The position numbers were made by a program, and so were the translations under genes. From contig BAEM01000031.1 of NCBI GenBank assembly GCA_000314955.1, positions 26,392 to 90,391 of the forward strand: DNA of 64,000 bases, read 5' to 3'. Below the pieces are notes generated by a model. That model had not been told where the DNA came from. It saw nothing but the letters and a program-made list of their open reading frames with translations, and did not search any database. This document shows, piece by piece, positions 9,235-17,959 of this stretch (position 1 is the stretch's first letter; every line of letters begins with the position of its first letter). The stretch is from Paraglaciecola chathamensis S18K6 (lineage in GTDB: Bacteria > Pseudomonadota > Gammaproteobacteria > Enterobacterales > Alteromonadaceae).

Positions 9235-9939
9235 TTATTTGTATGTAATGAGATGGCGGTGATTACCTTCAAATGCAGAATGATCATTAAGGCTAGATAA
9301 CACTAGGCCTTTTTTTGAGTGAATAATTTTTGTGACGCCGGCGTTTACCAAAGTCCAGTTAACCTTCATTAAATTGCTCGCAGGTATGTTTAACAGCGTC
9401 TGACTCAGTACTGCAATCGGTCCTCCTGAGCTAAATACGGCTATATGTTTAGCATCTTCATTGTGATCAATAACATTTTGAATCGCCAGCTCAATACGAT
9501 TTTGGTACGCCATCCACGATTCTGTGTATTGCTGGGCAAAGTCGTTGCTCATCCAGCGAGAAAAGGCTTCTTCAATCACATTTTGCAGTGCCATGTTAGG
9601 ATTTTTATGCTGCATCAAATGCTGCTTTACACCCGCAGGCGTTGCAAAGCCGGGGTTGAGCTGGGCTAAAATATCTTGGTGGTCATACTCGTTCCAGTTG
9701 GCGTCAACGATTGTGTTTTCGATAATCGACTCATCAGCACCCATAGCGTGCAAACAGCCTTTAGCGGTTTGCTGGTGGCGTAACATACTGCCACGAAATA
9801 CTTTGTCGAATCTGACGCCTCTGCGCTTTAAATCGGCACCCAAGTGAGTGGCTTGCTGCTCACCTAAGGAAGATAAACAATCGTAATCGTCTTTGCCAAA
9901 TGACGCTTGCCCGTGGCGAATAAGATAAATACAGGTCAT
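9235..9939 (-). CDS. Histidine phosphatase superfamily (phosphoglycerate mutase-like) protein
   Basis: A 234-residue protein with the catalytic YLIRHGQAS near residue 5 (phospho-accepting His), an LRHQQTA arginine/histidine motif near 55, a catalytic acid region near 80-115 and a second His region FSSGGPIAVL near 170. The family includes mutases and phosphatases of small molecules. It starts one base after the APH-kinase stop, so it is translationally coupled and probably acts on the same phosphorylated substrate or product. Its substrate is unknown. Confidence 0.87.
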   Translation of the reverse strand: MTCIYLIRHGQASFGKDDYDCLSSLGEQQATHLGADLKRRGVRFDKVFRGSMLRHQQTAKGCLHAMGADESIIENTIVDANWNEYDHQDILAQLNPGFATPAGVKQHLMQHKNPNMALQNVIEEAFSRWMSNDFAQQYTESWMAYQNRIELAIQNVIDHNEDAKHIAVFSSGGPIAVLSQTLLNIPASNLMKVNWTLVNAGVTKIIHSKKGLVLSSLNDHSAFEGNHRHLITYK

Positions 9940-9940
9940 G

Positions 9941-11038
9941 CTAGCGCTTTCCTTTTATCGCTTTGCGGCATTGCCACATGAGGTAATGCACAAAGAACCA
10001 AATATTTTTAAACGCAGGGTTATTCGTTTGCTTGTGATGATAGCGATAATAAATTTGCTGAGCGATCGCGGCGAGCCTATACAAGCCATACACTTCATAA
10101 AACGCAAAGTTATCGACGTTAAAGCCGGTTTTATCGAGGTAATAATCGATCACTTCACGGCGGGTAAACATGCCCGGTAAATGGGTCGGTTGGCGACGAG
10201 TCGACTTAGCGAGTTTGTCATCATCTGCTTGTACCCAGTAGGCTAAACTATTTCCCAGATCCATGAGTGGGTCGCCTAACGTAGCAAGTTCCCAGTCCAG
10301 TACACCAATAATCTCGGTAGGAGACTGGGCATCTAACACCAGATTATCAAAACGAAAATCGTTGTGGGTCAAACAAATATGTTCAGCCGCCGGCATGTTA
10401 TCTCTAAGCCAGTCACTCACATAATTTGCTTTAGGGACATTCCAGGTACGGGCTTTTTGATAGCGGCCTATCCAGCCATCTATTTGCCGCTTGGTGTAAC
10501 CGCTACCTTTGGCAATATGTGAGAGTTGCGCTGCTTGATAATCGACTTTGTGCAACTCAATAAGGCTATCAAGGGCGTTTTCACACAATTGGCGGGTATC
10601 AGCCACATTTAACGAAAAATTTCGCGGCAGATTCTTGCGCGGTATGATGCCATTGAATTTCTGCATGACGTAAAATTCAGCACCAATAACCGATTCATCC
10701 TCACAATGAGCGAGCATTTCAGGAACGTAATGGTAGACCGGCTTCAGGGCTGCTTGCAGGCGATATTCTCGCCCCATATCGTGAGCACCTTTGGCTTTTG
10801 TTCCTGCAGGCCCTCTGCGTAAGATAACTTCGGTATCGATTCCACTAGGGTTACTGTAAGCCAAGCAGTACGTCCAATTAGACGCACCTCCAGCATACTG
10901 GGTGACCTTCGGCTGGCCAGTCAACCCGCTGATGTGCTTGGTAAGCCAAGGATTGAGCGTCTCAAGATTGAGCTCCTCCCCTTGGCGCACTGAGCCGGCC
11001 TGATCGATTGCGCCCTGTGCGCTTGCAGTTGTGCTCAT
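9941..11038 (-). CDS. APH-family phosphotransferase (LvaA/ACAD10-ACAD11 kinase-like)
   Basis: A 365-residue aminoglycoside phosphotransferase-fold kinase. Visible motifs are the nucleotide lobe GGASNWTY near residue 47, VILRRGP near 72, the catalytic HNDFRFDNLVLD near 225 and the metal-binding LDWELATLGDPLMDLG near 248. Proteins of this type next to acyl-CoA dehydrogenases phosphorylate 4-hydroxyacyl-CoA (LvaA of Pseudomonas putida) and correspond to the kinase domain of animal ACAD10/ACAD11. It is one base from both its neighbours, which strongly supports a joint pathway. An antibiotic-resistance role is unlikely. Confidence 0.87.
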   Translation of the reverse strand: MSTTASAQGAIDQAGSVRQGEELNLETLNPWLTKHISGLTGQPKVTQYAGGASNWTYCLAYSNPSGIDTEVILRRGPAGTKAKGAHDMGREYRLQAALKPVYHYVPEMLAHCEDESVIGAEFYVMQKFNGIIPRKNLPRNFSLNVADTRQLCENALDSLIELHKVDYQAAQLSHIAKGSGYTKRQIDGWIGRYQKARTWNVPKANYVSDWLRDNMPAAEHICLTHNDFRFDNLVLDAQSPTEIIGVLDWELATLGDPLMDLGNSLAYWVQADDDKLAKSTRRQPTHLPGMFTRREVIDYYLDKTGFNVDNFAFYEVYGLYRLAAIAQQIYYRYHHKQTNNPAFKNIWFFVHYLMWQCRKAIKGKR

Positions 11039-11039
11039 A

Positions 11040-12260
11040 TTAACTGTATTTCTTCAGTTCTAAGCGGGTCACCATTCCCATATGCACTTCATCTGGGCCA
11101 TCAGCCAAGCGCAGGGCTCTGGCGCCTGCAGCAAAGCGTGCTAATGGGAAGTCACTGCTCATGCCCGCACCACCATGAAGTTGCACTGCCATATCCACTA
11201 CGTCTTGCAGCATTTTGGGAACAGCGACTTTAATAGCAGAAATTTCAGTCATGGCATTCTTCACCCCAACTTCGTCAATTTTCCATGCTGCGTGTAACGT
11301 CATTAAGCGGGCCTGATGAATTGCGATACGCGCCTGGGCTATACGCTCGCCATTGCCACCAAGTTTGATTAACGGTTTACCAAATGCGGTGCGGCTTAAG
11401 CTGCGTTTCATAGCGAGTTCTAATGCTTTTTCTGCACCGCCAATTGAGCGCATGCAGTGATGAATACGTCCTGGCCCTAAGCGGCCCTGAGCGATAGCAA
11501 AGCCCTTACCCAAACCTACCAGTAGGTTTTCTTTGGGAACACGTACGTTAGTAAAATGCATTTCACCATGGCCTGATGGCGCGTCGAAATCACCGTAAGC
11601 ACTAAGCATGCGCTTGATCTCAATGCCTGGGGTATCAAGGGGCACAATGACCATGCTGTGTTGGCTATGCTTGTCATTTTCAGGATTTGATAACGCCATG
11701 AAAATCGTGACTTTGGCATTTGGGTGACCTAATCCGGTTGACCACCACTTTTTGCCATTAAGTACTAGCTCATCGCCGTCGACTTCAACGGTAGCCTGCA
11801 TGTTAGTGGCATCCGATGAGGCCACGTCGGGCTCGGTCATACCGAATACAGAGCGTATTTCGCCAGCCAGTAAAGGTTTTAGCCATTTGTCTTGCTGTTG
11901 CTGGTTACCGAAATGATAAAGCACTTCCATGTTGCCGGTATCTGGGGCATTACAGTTAAATATCTCAGATGCAAATAAAACACGACCCATTTCCTCGGCA
12001 AGGGGGGCGTATTCTAGTGTCGTTAAGCCTTTGCCCAATTTGTCGTCCGGTAGGAACAGGTTCCACAATCCTGCTTCTTGAGCTTTCTTCTTTAGCGGTT
12101 CAATCATGGGATGCATTTGCCACTTGGTCCAGTCGCCAGTTGGGTTTAGCTCCTCGGTTTCACGATAGATTTGCTCTTCCACTGGGTACACGTGTTCATC
12201 CATAAATGCTTTGACGCGTGCGATGTAATCTTGTGTTTTCTCGCTATGTGCAAAATCCAT
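11040..12260 (-). CDS. Acyl-CoA dehydrogenase, ACAD10/11- or LvaC-like
   Basis: A 406-residue flavoprotein of the acyl-CoA dehydrogenase family. It has the helical N-domain, FAD/substrate beta-domain signatures FGMTEPDVASSDATN and NGKKWWSTG near 140-175, and a C-domain with QLHGGAGMSSDFPLARF and the DGPDEVHMG segment that usually carries the catalytic glutamate. The W in KKWWSTG and the fused-kinase-like neighbour fit the ACAD10/11 branch. It is the first gene of a four-gene operon transcribed away from a LysR regulator. The reaction may be dehydrogenation or, as in LvaC, conversion of a 4-phosphoacyl-CoA; I cannot decide from sequence. Confidence 0.9.
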   Translation of the reverse strand: MDFAHSEKTQDYIARVKAFMDEHVYPVEEQIYRETEELNPTGDWTKWQMHPMIEPLKKKAQEAGLWNLFLPDDKLGKGLTTLEYAPLAEEMGRVLFASEIFNCNAPDTGNMEVLYHFGNQQQQDKWLKPLLAGEIRSVFGMTEPDVASSDATNMQATVEVDGDELVLNGKKWWSTGLGHPNAKVTIFMALSNPENDKHSQHSMVIVPLDTPGIEIKRMLSAYGDFDAPSGHGEMHFTNVRVPKENLLVGLGKGFAIAQGRLGPGRIHHCMRSIGGAEKALELAMKRSLSRTAFGKPLIKLGGNGERIAQARIAIHQARLMTLHAAWKIDEVGVKNAMTEISAIKVAVPKMLQDVVDMAVQLHGGAGMSSDFPLARFAAGARALRLADGPDEVHMGMVTRLELKKYS

Positions 12261-12357
12261 GATTTTCCCCTGCTATACGTTAGTATTTTTACGTTAATGT
12301 AGAGCCAGCATAGCGCCTTTTTTAAATTGAATGAAATGAAAAATACTACAGGTATAC

Positions 12358-12373
12358 TATGAATAATATTCAT
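12358..12373. promoter_or_regulatory. Candidate LysR (T-N11-A) operator
   Basis: ATGAATAATATTCAT at 12359-12373 is an inverted repeat with 7-bp arms around one central base and fits the T-N11-A rule of LysR regulators (T at 12360, A at 12372). It lies in the divergent region, 17 bases upstream of the lysR ATG, so it could mediate autoregulation and control of the operon on the minus strand. Inferred. Confidence 0.55.
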
Positions 12374-12390
12374 TGTAGTTGAGGCTCACT

Positions 12391-13299
12391 ATGGCAGACA
12401 TGCACGCCCTTAAAAAACTCGATTTAAACTTGCTTAAAGTGTTTGAAAGTTTATATGTAGAGCAGAATATGACACGCACAGCGGATGCCCTGCACATCAC
12501 GCCATCAGCGGTCAGTCACTCAATTAAGCGCCTGCGAGAGTGCCTTGGCGACCCTTTATTTCAGCGCAGTAACAATCGCATGTTACCCACACCCGCTTGC
12601 CAGAGAATGGCCCCTCTGATCATTGATAATCTCACGCGCTTACGGCAAATCATGCAGCACTGGGGGGAGTTTCAACCCTTAACCAGTGAACATCATTTCA
12701 GAATTGGTATGCATTACGCGCTAGAGCCGAGCATTTTGCCCGCGTTAACGACTCGATTAGCATCGCTTGCACCGAACGTGACGTTTTCCAGCGTAAAAGT
12801 AGACCGAGTGACCTTGACGCGAGACTTAAGCGCCGGGCACATGGATTTAGCGTTAGATGTGGCATTACCGATAAAGTCACCTGTGCTGCATCAAAAGTTA
12901 ATTGATGATGACTTCTGTGTATTGATGCGTAGCGAACATCCACTTACTGAGAACATGAGTAAAGAAGCCTATTTTGCCGCTGGGCACATTGGAGTATCAA
13001 ACCGCTCGAGTGGGGCATCGGTAGAAGACCTATTGTTTCAGCAGCAAGGGTTGTCTCGTAAGGTGGTGATCCGCTGTCAAAACTACTATTCGGCAAAAAG
13101 TATGGCGGCTAATTCCGATAACCTACTAACGGTTCCGCGCAGGTTGGCAGAGCATTTACGTCAGGATGATGTGGCACTTTTTGATTTACCCATTAGTATC
13201 GCGCCCATTTCTACTCACATGTATTGGCATAAAAACACCGAACAAGACTCAGCATTAACTTGGTTAAGAGCTTTATTTGACGGGATATTTGTGGGATAG
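12391..13299 (+). CDS. LysR-family transcriptional regulator
   Basis: A protein of about 302 residues. The N-terminal winged helix-turn-helix has LNLLKVFESLYVEQNMTRTA and ITPSAVSHSIKRLRECLGD; the C-terminal half (about 90-300) is a LysR effector domain. The ATG at 12391 is preferred to the upstream TTG because GAGG lies six bases before it. It is divergent from the acyl-CoA dehydrogenase/kinase operon, so it is probably that operon's regulator, with a substrate or CoA ester as effector (inference). Confidence 0.92.
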   Translation: MADMHALKKLDLNLLKVFESLYVEQNMTRTADALHITPSAVSHSIKRLRECLGDPLFQRSNNRMLPTPACQRMAPLIIDNLTRLRQIMQHWGEFQPLTSEHHFRIGMHYALEPSILPALTTRLASLAPNVTFSSVKVDRVTLTRDLSAGHMDLALDVALPIKSPVLHQKLIDDDFCVLMRSEHPLTENMSKEAYFAAGHIGVSNRSSGASVEDLLFQQQGLSRKVVIRCQNYYSAKSMAANSDNLLTVPRRLAEHLRQDDVALFDLPISIAPISTHMYWHKNTEQDSALTWLRALFDGIFVG

Positions 13300-13315
13300 G
13301 CAGTAAAAATAAATA

Positions 13316-13359
13316 CCTCGCCCTTTTTAATTATTTATTGAATTGGTATAAGGGCGAGG
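13316..13359. terminator. Inverted repeat, possible bidirectional terminator between lysR and amt
   Basis: CCTCGCCCTT and AAGGGCGAGG form a perfect 10-bp stem with a 24-base AT-rich loop. On the minus strand it is followed by TATTTATTTTTA, suiting termination of amt; on the plus strand only by CTGCTTTT. The long loop is unusual for a plain terminator. Confidence 0.55.
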
Positions 13360-13376
13360 CTGCTTTTGTGTACTGG

Positions 13377-14585
13377 TTAATCGTCGTTAGTTGAGCCGAT
13401 ACGATGAATGGTTAAGTCAGCGCCGTTGTATTCTTCTTCTTCGGTTAAGCGTAACCCCACCACCATTTGAATCGCGCCATAAACAATAACGCCGCCGATA
13501 ATAGCCACTAAAATACCGCCTAGTGTACCAATGATCTGAGCGACTAAATTGACGCCACCTAGGCCGCCCATGCTTTCGCTACCGCAAATACCAGCAGCAA
13601 TACCGCCCCATGCGCCGCACAGGCCATGTAATGGCCATACGCCCAATACATCATCGAGCTTTTTGCTGCGCTGAATAAAGGTGAATAAAGTAACAAACAA
13701 CCAGCCTGCGACAACACCTATCACTAGCGCACCTATGGGATGCACCACGTCTGAGCCTGCGCAAATAGCCACAAGCCCAGCTAAAGGGCCATTGTGAACA
13801 AAACCCGGGTCATTCTTGCCGAACAACCAAGAGGAAATAATTCCCCCTGCCATCGCCATTAAAGAATTCATAGCAACCAAGCCACTGATGCCGTCTAGGG
13901 TTTGGGCAGACATAACATTGAAACCAAACCAGCCTATGCACAGGATCCACGTACCCAAGGCTAAAAAGGGAATGTTAGACGGGGCAAATGCGATCAGCTT
14001 TTTGTCTTTAACTCTGCCATTACGCAAGCCCAAGAAGAAGACTGCTACTAATGCCAGCCAGCCGCCAACACCGTGCACAACCACTGAGCCGGCAAAGTCG
14101 TGAAATGGCGCGCCAGTGGTTTGCTCTATCCAGTCTTGTATACCGTAATTGCCGTTCCATACTATGCCTTCGAAGAAGGGATATACCAAGGCAACGATGA
14201 TCGCTGAAGCCAACAAGAAAGGATTGAACTTGGCGCGTTCAGCAATACCGCCTGAAATAATGGCAGGAATTGCGGCAGCAAACGTCATTAAGAAAAAGAA
14301 CTTAACCAAGTCATAGCCATTATTTGCGGTCAGTTCGCTGGCGCTACTGTAAAAAGTCGTATCGTAAGCCACCCAATAGCCAATAAAAAAGTAAGCGACA
14401 CAAGAAACACCGAAATCGGTGATAATTTTAACTAATGCGTTAACCTGATTTTTGTGGCGTACCGTACCCACTTCCAAAAAAGCAAAGCCTGCGTGCATGG
14501 CAAAAACCATGATTGCACCAATGAGTAAAAAATACGTATTTGAACTTTGCACCAATAGCTCGGTGGCGCTTGTGACATCTTGCAT
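13377..14585 (-). CDS. amt: Ammonium transporter
   Basis: A 402-residue Amt/Mep/Rh-family inner-membrane protein with about 11 membrane helices. Family landmarks are AMHAGFAFLEVGTVRHKN near residue 30, the first pore histidine region DFAGSVVVHGVGG near 165 and the second WPLHGLCGAWGGIAAGI near 317. It conducts ammonium or ammonia for nitrogen assimilation. Unlike the common glnK-amtB arrangement, no PII gene is adjacent here, so post-translational control would have to come from a PII protein encoded elsewhere. Confidence 0.95.
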   Translation of the reverse strand: MQDVTSATELLVQSSNTYFLLIGAIMVFAMHAGFAFLEVGTVRHKNQVNALVKIITDFGVSCVAYFFIGYWVAYDTTFYSSASELTANNGYDLVKFFFLMTFAAAIPAIISGGIAERAKFNPFLLASAIIVALVYPFFEGIVWNGNYGIQDWIEQTTGAPFHDFAGSVVVHGVGGWLALVAVFFLGLRNGRVKDKKLIAFAPSNIPFLALGTWILCIGWFGFNVMSAQTLDGISGLVAMNSLMAMAGGIISSWLFGKNDPGFVHNGPLAGLVAICAGSDVVHPIGALVIGVVAGWLFVTLFTFIQRSKKLDDVLGVWPLHGLCGAWGGIAAGICGSESMGGLGGVNLVAQIIGTLGGILVAIIGGVIVYGAIQMVVGLRLTEEEEYNGADLTIHRIGSTNDD

Positions 14586-14985
14586 GTGTTATATCTCTGT
14601 GTGTCGGTTAATGTTACATAAAGGTAAATTTTAAACGCGTTTCTTTATCCTTAACGGCTATTTTAAGTGTGTTTTTGCTCGTTAAAGTCAGCCTATTATA
14701 TCCCTCTATGCCTTGCTGTGTCAGAATCATACCCTGCGTAATGAAAAGTGTGCATGCCACATATAGAACTAAAGCACATAGCTCATGCATATTTAACATT
14801 GTGTTTAAAACTAAAGACTAGTTGTGAATTCGTTGCTCTGTGTATTACTTAAGTCAGACATGAATTGTGCCATGGACAGCCCCAATAGGATGTTATTCGA
14901 TAGTCTGAATATCGATACCTTACATCCCCGATCTTAACAACACCTATAGCGTAAGATAAGTGTTTACTGCTTTGCGAGACAAATC
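14586..14985. other. Intergenic region between amt and the subtilase gene
   Basis: A 400-base divergent intergenic region that should hold both promoters. A short minus-strand frame (14614-14799) has no recognisable protein character and no good ribosome-binding site, so I do not call it. A small inverted repeat TCGATA/TATCGA is present near 14898-14914. I see no convincing sigma-54 site for amt. Confidence 0.5.
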
Positions 14986-17601
14986 ATGAAAAATGATCTT
15001 TTGAATCGATTCACAGGTTACCTTGTGGGTTGCTTATGTATGCTCATCGCTGCCAATAGTGCAGTGGTTAGTGCAGCGATTGAGCTAACCGAGGTAGCCC
15101 CACAGAACACAGTGCTCAGTAGCAAGCAACGACAGTTGTTGGTAGAGCAACTACAAAAAAATAACTCGTTGCGTGTCATTGTTGAATTAAAAACGAATAT
15201 TAATAGCCTTGCTTCGGTGGCGCAGTCTGATGATGGTGCGGCGGCCGATGGAGCAGCAACCGCGTCGCAAAGCACGCTTCAAGCAATTGCGAACGCGCAA
15301 GCGGACTTACACTCAAGCTTGCAACAATCAGGTGCTGTGCTTAAGCATAACTTTACCCACTTGCCTATGGTGGTGTATGAAATTGATTTAGGTGCGTTAT
15401 CAGTGCTGGAGAAATCGTCGCTGGTTAAAAGCATTCAGGTTGACGAAATTCGTCAGCCATCTTTACTGCAAAGTACAGATATTATCGGGACTGAAGAGGC
15501 CTATGCCATAGGGGCGACAGGTGCTGGGCAAACATTAGCTGTGCTTGATTCAGGGGTTGAGTCAGATCATCCGTTTTTAGCGGGTAAGGTGGTGTCCGAG
15601 GCGTGCTTCTCAACTAATCGTAGCTCTGGGTTTTCTGCATCCGTTTGTCCTAGTGGTAGCAATGATGAAATTGGTGAGGGCGCAGCAAAGGCTTGTGATT
15701 TCAGTGGTTGCTATCATGGAACTCATGTCGCGGGAATCGCTGCGGGCCAAAACGAAAATCTGCATGGCGTGGCTAAAGATGCCGACATTATCGCTATTCA
15801 AGTGTTCTCAAAAATTTTAGACAGCAACTACTGTAGCGGCAGCCCACCTTGTTTAGGGGCCTATGACTCGGACGTCATTCAAGGATTAGAGCGAGTTTAC
15901 GCTTTACGCAACACCTATTCTATTCCCTCAGTCAATTTAAGCCTAGGTTCCGGCGGATACCTTAGCCATGAGGCTTGTGATTCAGCTAATAGCAGTTATG
16001 CCAGCGCTGTGAGTAAGTTAAATGACGCTGGTATTGCGGTGGTCATCGCCTCTGGTAACAATGGCTACAGCAATAAAATCAGTGCCCCTGGTTGCGTAAG
16101 TCATGCCATTAGCGTTGGAGCTACAACTGACAATGATGGCGTTGCTTGGTTTACCAATAAAGCGGACTTTCTGACCTTGCTTGCCCCTGGCACCAGTATT
16201 CAATCTTCTGTTCCTGGCGGGACCTACTCATCAGCTCAGGGCACATCTATGGCTGCCCCTCATGTGGCGGGTGCATTTGCTGCGCTGGCTTCTCTTGAAA
16301 ATACACCTGACAAAACACAAATCCTCAGCGCGCTATTAAACACAGCGAAAGCGATTGATTCTGGCTCGCTAACTTTTGGCCGGATCGCCCTCGGGGCGGC
16401 TGCTGAAAACTTAATGCCAGAGCCTGAAATAGACCAACAACTGAGCATCCGTATAAGCGTTGATAACGCAGAGGAGATGTATTTTAACGGCGTACTTTTG
16501 GGTGGTTCTGATAATTGGAAGAGTAGCAAATTATATAACGTCAACGTGACCCAGAAAAACAATGTTTTGGCGGTCAAAGCGATGGACGTTGACGGGTTAG
16601 CGGCGCTAATCGCCGAGCTTGAACTAGAAGGACAAGCATTTTATAGCGATGAAAATTGGAAAGTCTCTACTGAATTTGTCGATGGCTGGCAACAAACTGA
16701 ATTCGATGACAGTCAGTGGCAAGCAGCCAGTACCTATGGTTATTACGGAGTATGGCCATGGTATAAAAACGTAAAATGGTGGCCAAGCACCAGCCAAGCA
16801 CAATGGCTTTGGTCAGATGAACGCTATGACGACAATACGGTTTACTTCCGCTATCACATAAAAGCAGCTGATGCGCCTGCTTCTGAACCTGTCGTTATTA
16901 ATACCGCGAACCTTGCCCAGGGGCAGGTAAATGAAGCTTATTCAGCAACACTATTCGCCAGTGGTGGTAGTGAGTCTTTTACTTGGACAGTTGTAAGCGG
17001 TAGTTTACCTAGTGGTCTTGAACTTAACGCGCAAAGCGGCCAATTAGCTGGTACGCCAAGTACAGCAGGGGAGTTTTCCTTTACTGTTGAAGCCAAGGAT
17101 TCCGCGGGAGCACACGCTCAACAAGTATTGACGCTATCTATCGAGCCGGCTGCGGTTACTTCAGAAATAGCGACTATTACTATTTCGGTTGATAATTTTG
17201 AAGATACCTACTTTAACGGCGTGTTTTTAGGCTCTTCCACCAATTGGCAGTACGCAAAATCTTATACAGTGGAGTTGGTTTCTGGTCGCAATGTGCTGGC
17301 GGTAAAAGCGCAAGATGTAGACGGCGTAGCAGCGCTCATTGCCAAGATTGAAACTGAGCAGGGGATTATCGTCAGTGACAGCAATTGGAAAATTTCAACC
17401 CAAACGAGTGAGGGGTGGAATAACCAAGATTTCGACGACAGTACGTGGGGCAACGCTACTGCTTATGGCGCGTACGGTGCGCAGCCATGGCGCTGGCGAG
17501 TGAATCGTTTAAATGGCGCCAACGGTGCTAACTGGATTTGGTCGGGGGACAACGACCTAGACAACTTGGTCTATTTCAGACTAGTAATAGAGCGTCCATA
17601 G
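14986..17601 (+). CDS. Secreted subtilisin-like serine protease (S8) with duplicated C-terminal domain
   Basis: An 871-residue precursor: signal peptide (1-31), an inhibitor-like propeptide (about 45-150) and an S8 catalytic domain with Asp in LAVLDSGVESDHP (near 188), His in HGTHVAGIAAG (near 247) and Ser in GTSMAAPHVAGA (near 421). The C-terminal part has two homologous modules (about 486-625 and 725-870), each starting ISVDN..YFNGV.LG and ending in a FDDS.W..A block, separated by an Ig-like putative domain (about 635-720; LPSGLELNAQSGQLAGTPS). The modules look like beta-sandwich binding domains. It probably degrades extracellular protein, perhaps attached to surfaces or polysaccharide. A terminator follows. 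Confidence 0.92.
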   Translation: MKNDLLNRFTGYLVGCLCMLIAANSAVVSAAIELTEVAPQNTVLSSKQRQLLVEQLQKNNSLRVIVELKTNINSLASVAQSDDGAAADGAATASQSTLQAIANAQADLHSSLQQSGAVLKHNFTHLPMVVYEIDLGALSVLEKSSLVKSIQVDEIRQPSLLQSTDIIGTEEAYAIGATGAGQTLAVLDSGVESDHPFLAGKVVSEACFSTNRSSGFSASVCPSGSNDEIGEGAAKACDFSGCYHGTHVAGIAAGQNENLHGVAKDADIIAIQVFSKILDSNYCSGSPPCLGAYDSDVIQGLERVYALRNTYSIPSVNLSLGSGGYLSHEACDSANSSYASAVSKLNDAGIAVVIASGNNGYSNKISAPGCVSHAISVGATTDNDGVAWFTNKADFLTLLAPGTSIQSSVPGGTYSSAQGTSMAAPHVAGAFAALASLENTPDKTQILSALLNTAKAIDSGSLTFGRIALGAAAENLMPEPEIDQQLSIRISVDNAEEMYFNGVLLGGSDNWKSSKLYNVNVTQKNNVLAVKAMDVDGLAALIAELELEGQAFYSDENWKVSTEFVDGWQQTEFDDSQWQAASTYGYYGVWPWYKNVKWWPSTSQAQWLWSDERYDDNTVYFRYHIKAADAPASEPVVINTANLAQGQVNEAYSATLFASGGSESFTWTVVSGSLPSGLELNAQSGQLAGTPSTAGEFSFTVEAKDSAGAHAQQVLTLSIEPAAVTSEIATITISVDNFEDTYFNGVFLGSSTNWQYAKSYTVELVSGRNVLAVKAQDVDGVAALIAKIETEQGIIVSDSNWKISTQTSEGWNNQDFDDSTWGNATAYGAYGAQPWRWRVNRLNGANGANWIWSGDNDLDNLVYFRLVIERP

Positions 17602-17640
17602 GTAGCTAAGCACGAATGCCTCAACCATGATGGGGCTTGT

Positions 17641-17677
17641 AAAGCCGAGTTTAGATTCTATCTAGCTCGGCTTTTTA
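17641..17677 (+). terminator. Rho-independent terminator after the subtilase gene
   Basis: AAAGCCGAG and CTCGGCTTT form a 9-bp stem with a 16-base loop followed by TTTT. It lies 40 bases after the stop codon. Confidence 0.82.
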
Positions 17678-17959
17678 TTGCCTAGGGTGAAAATGCCGTA
17701 GCGTGTAAATGACGCAGCGTTTGTCCTCTCAGTTCAAGTAGTGAGCAAACTTAATTGCAATGCAATGCACTGCCGCGCGTCAGTCAGAAAAATGACGCTT
17801 TATATTTACTGTACTTTTTTCAGCCTAATGTCCTTTTAACTTATTGATTATTAAGTTATTTAAACTGTTGGCACAGTGTCTGCTGAGGTGTGGATGAGTA
17901 AGAGGTGGAAGCTTTCTTATCTCATTCCAACCCGGTTCGATTAAGTACAAGGTGTCTAC
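17678..17959. other. Intergenic region upstream of the 192-residue unknown gene
   Basis: Together with the terminator it forms a gene-free stretch of about 360 bases. It holds no supported gene and presumably carries the promoter of the next gene. The only other structure noted is AAGGTG, a ribosome-binding site just before 17960. Confidence 0.5.

Noticed and set aside
9941..11038. Aminoglycoside resistance gene
   Set aside because: The kinase fold is shared, but coupling to an acyl-CoA dehydrogenase and an SDR points to CoA-ester metabolism.
14752..14770. Possible sigma-54 promoter for amt on the minus strand (TGGCA element)
   Set aside because: The -24-like TGGCA is followed at the right spacing by TTTT rather than TTGC, so the -12 element is missing.
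14614..14799. 61-residue minus-strand frame between amt and the subtilase gene
   Set aside because: No recognisable protein features or good ribosome-binding site, and it lies in a divergent promoter region.
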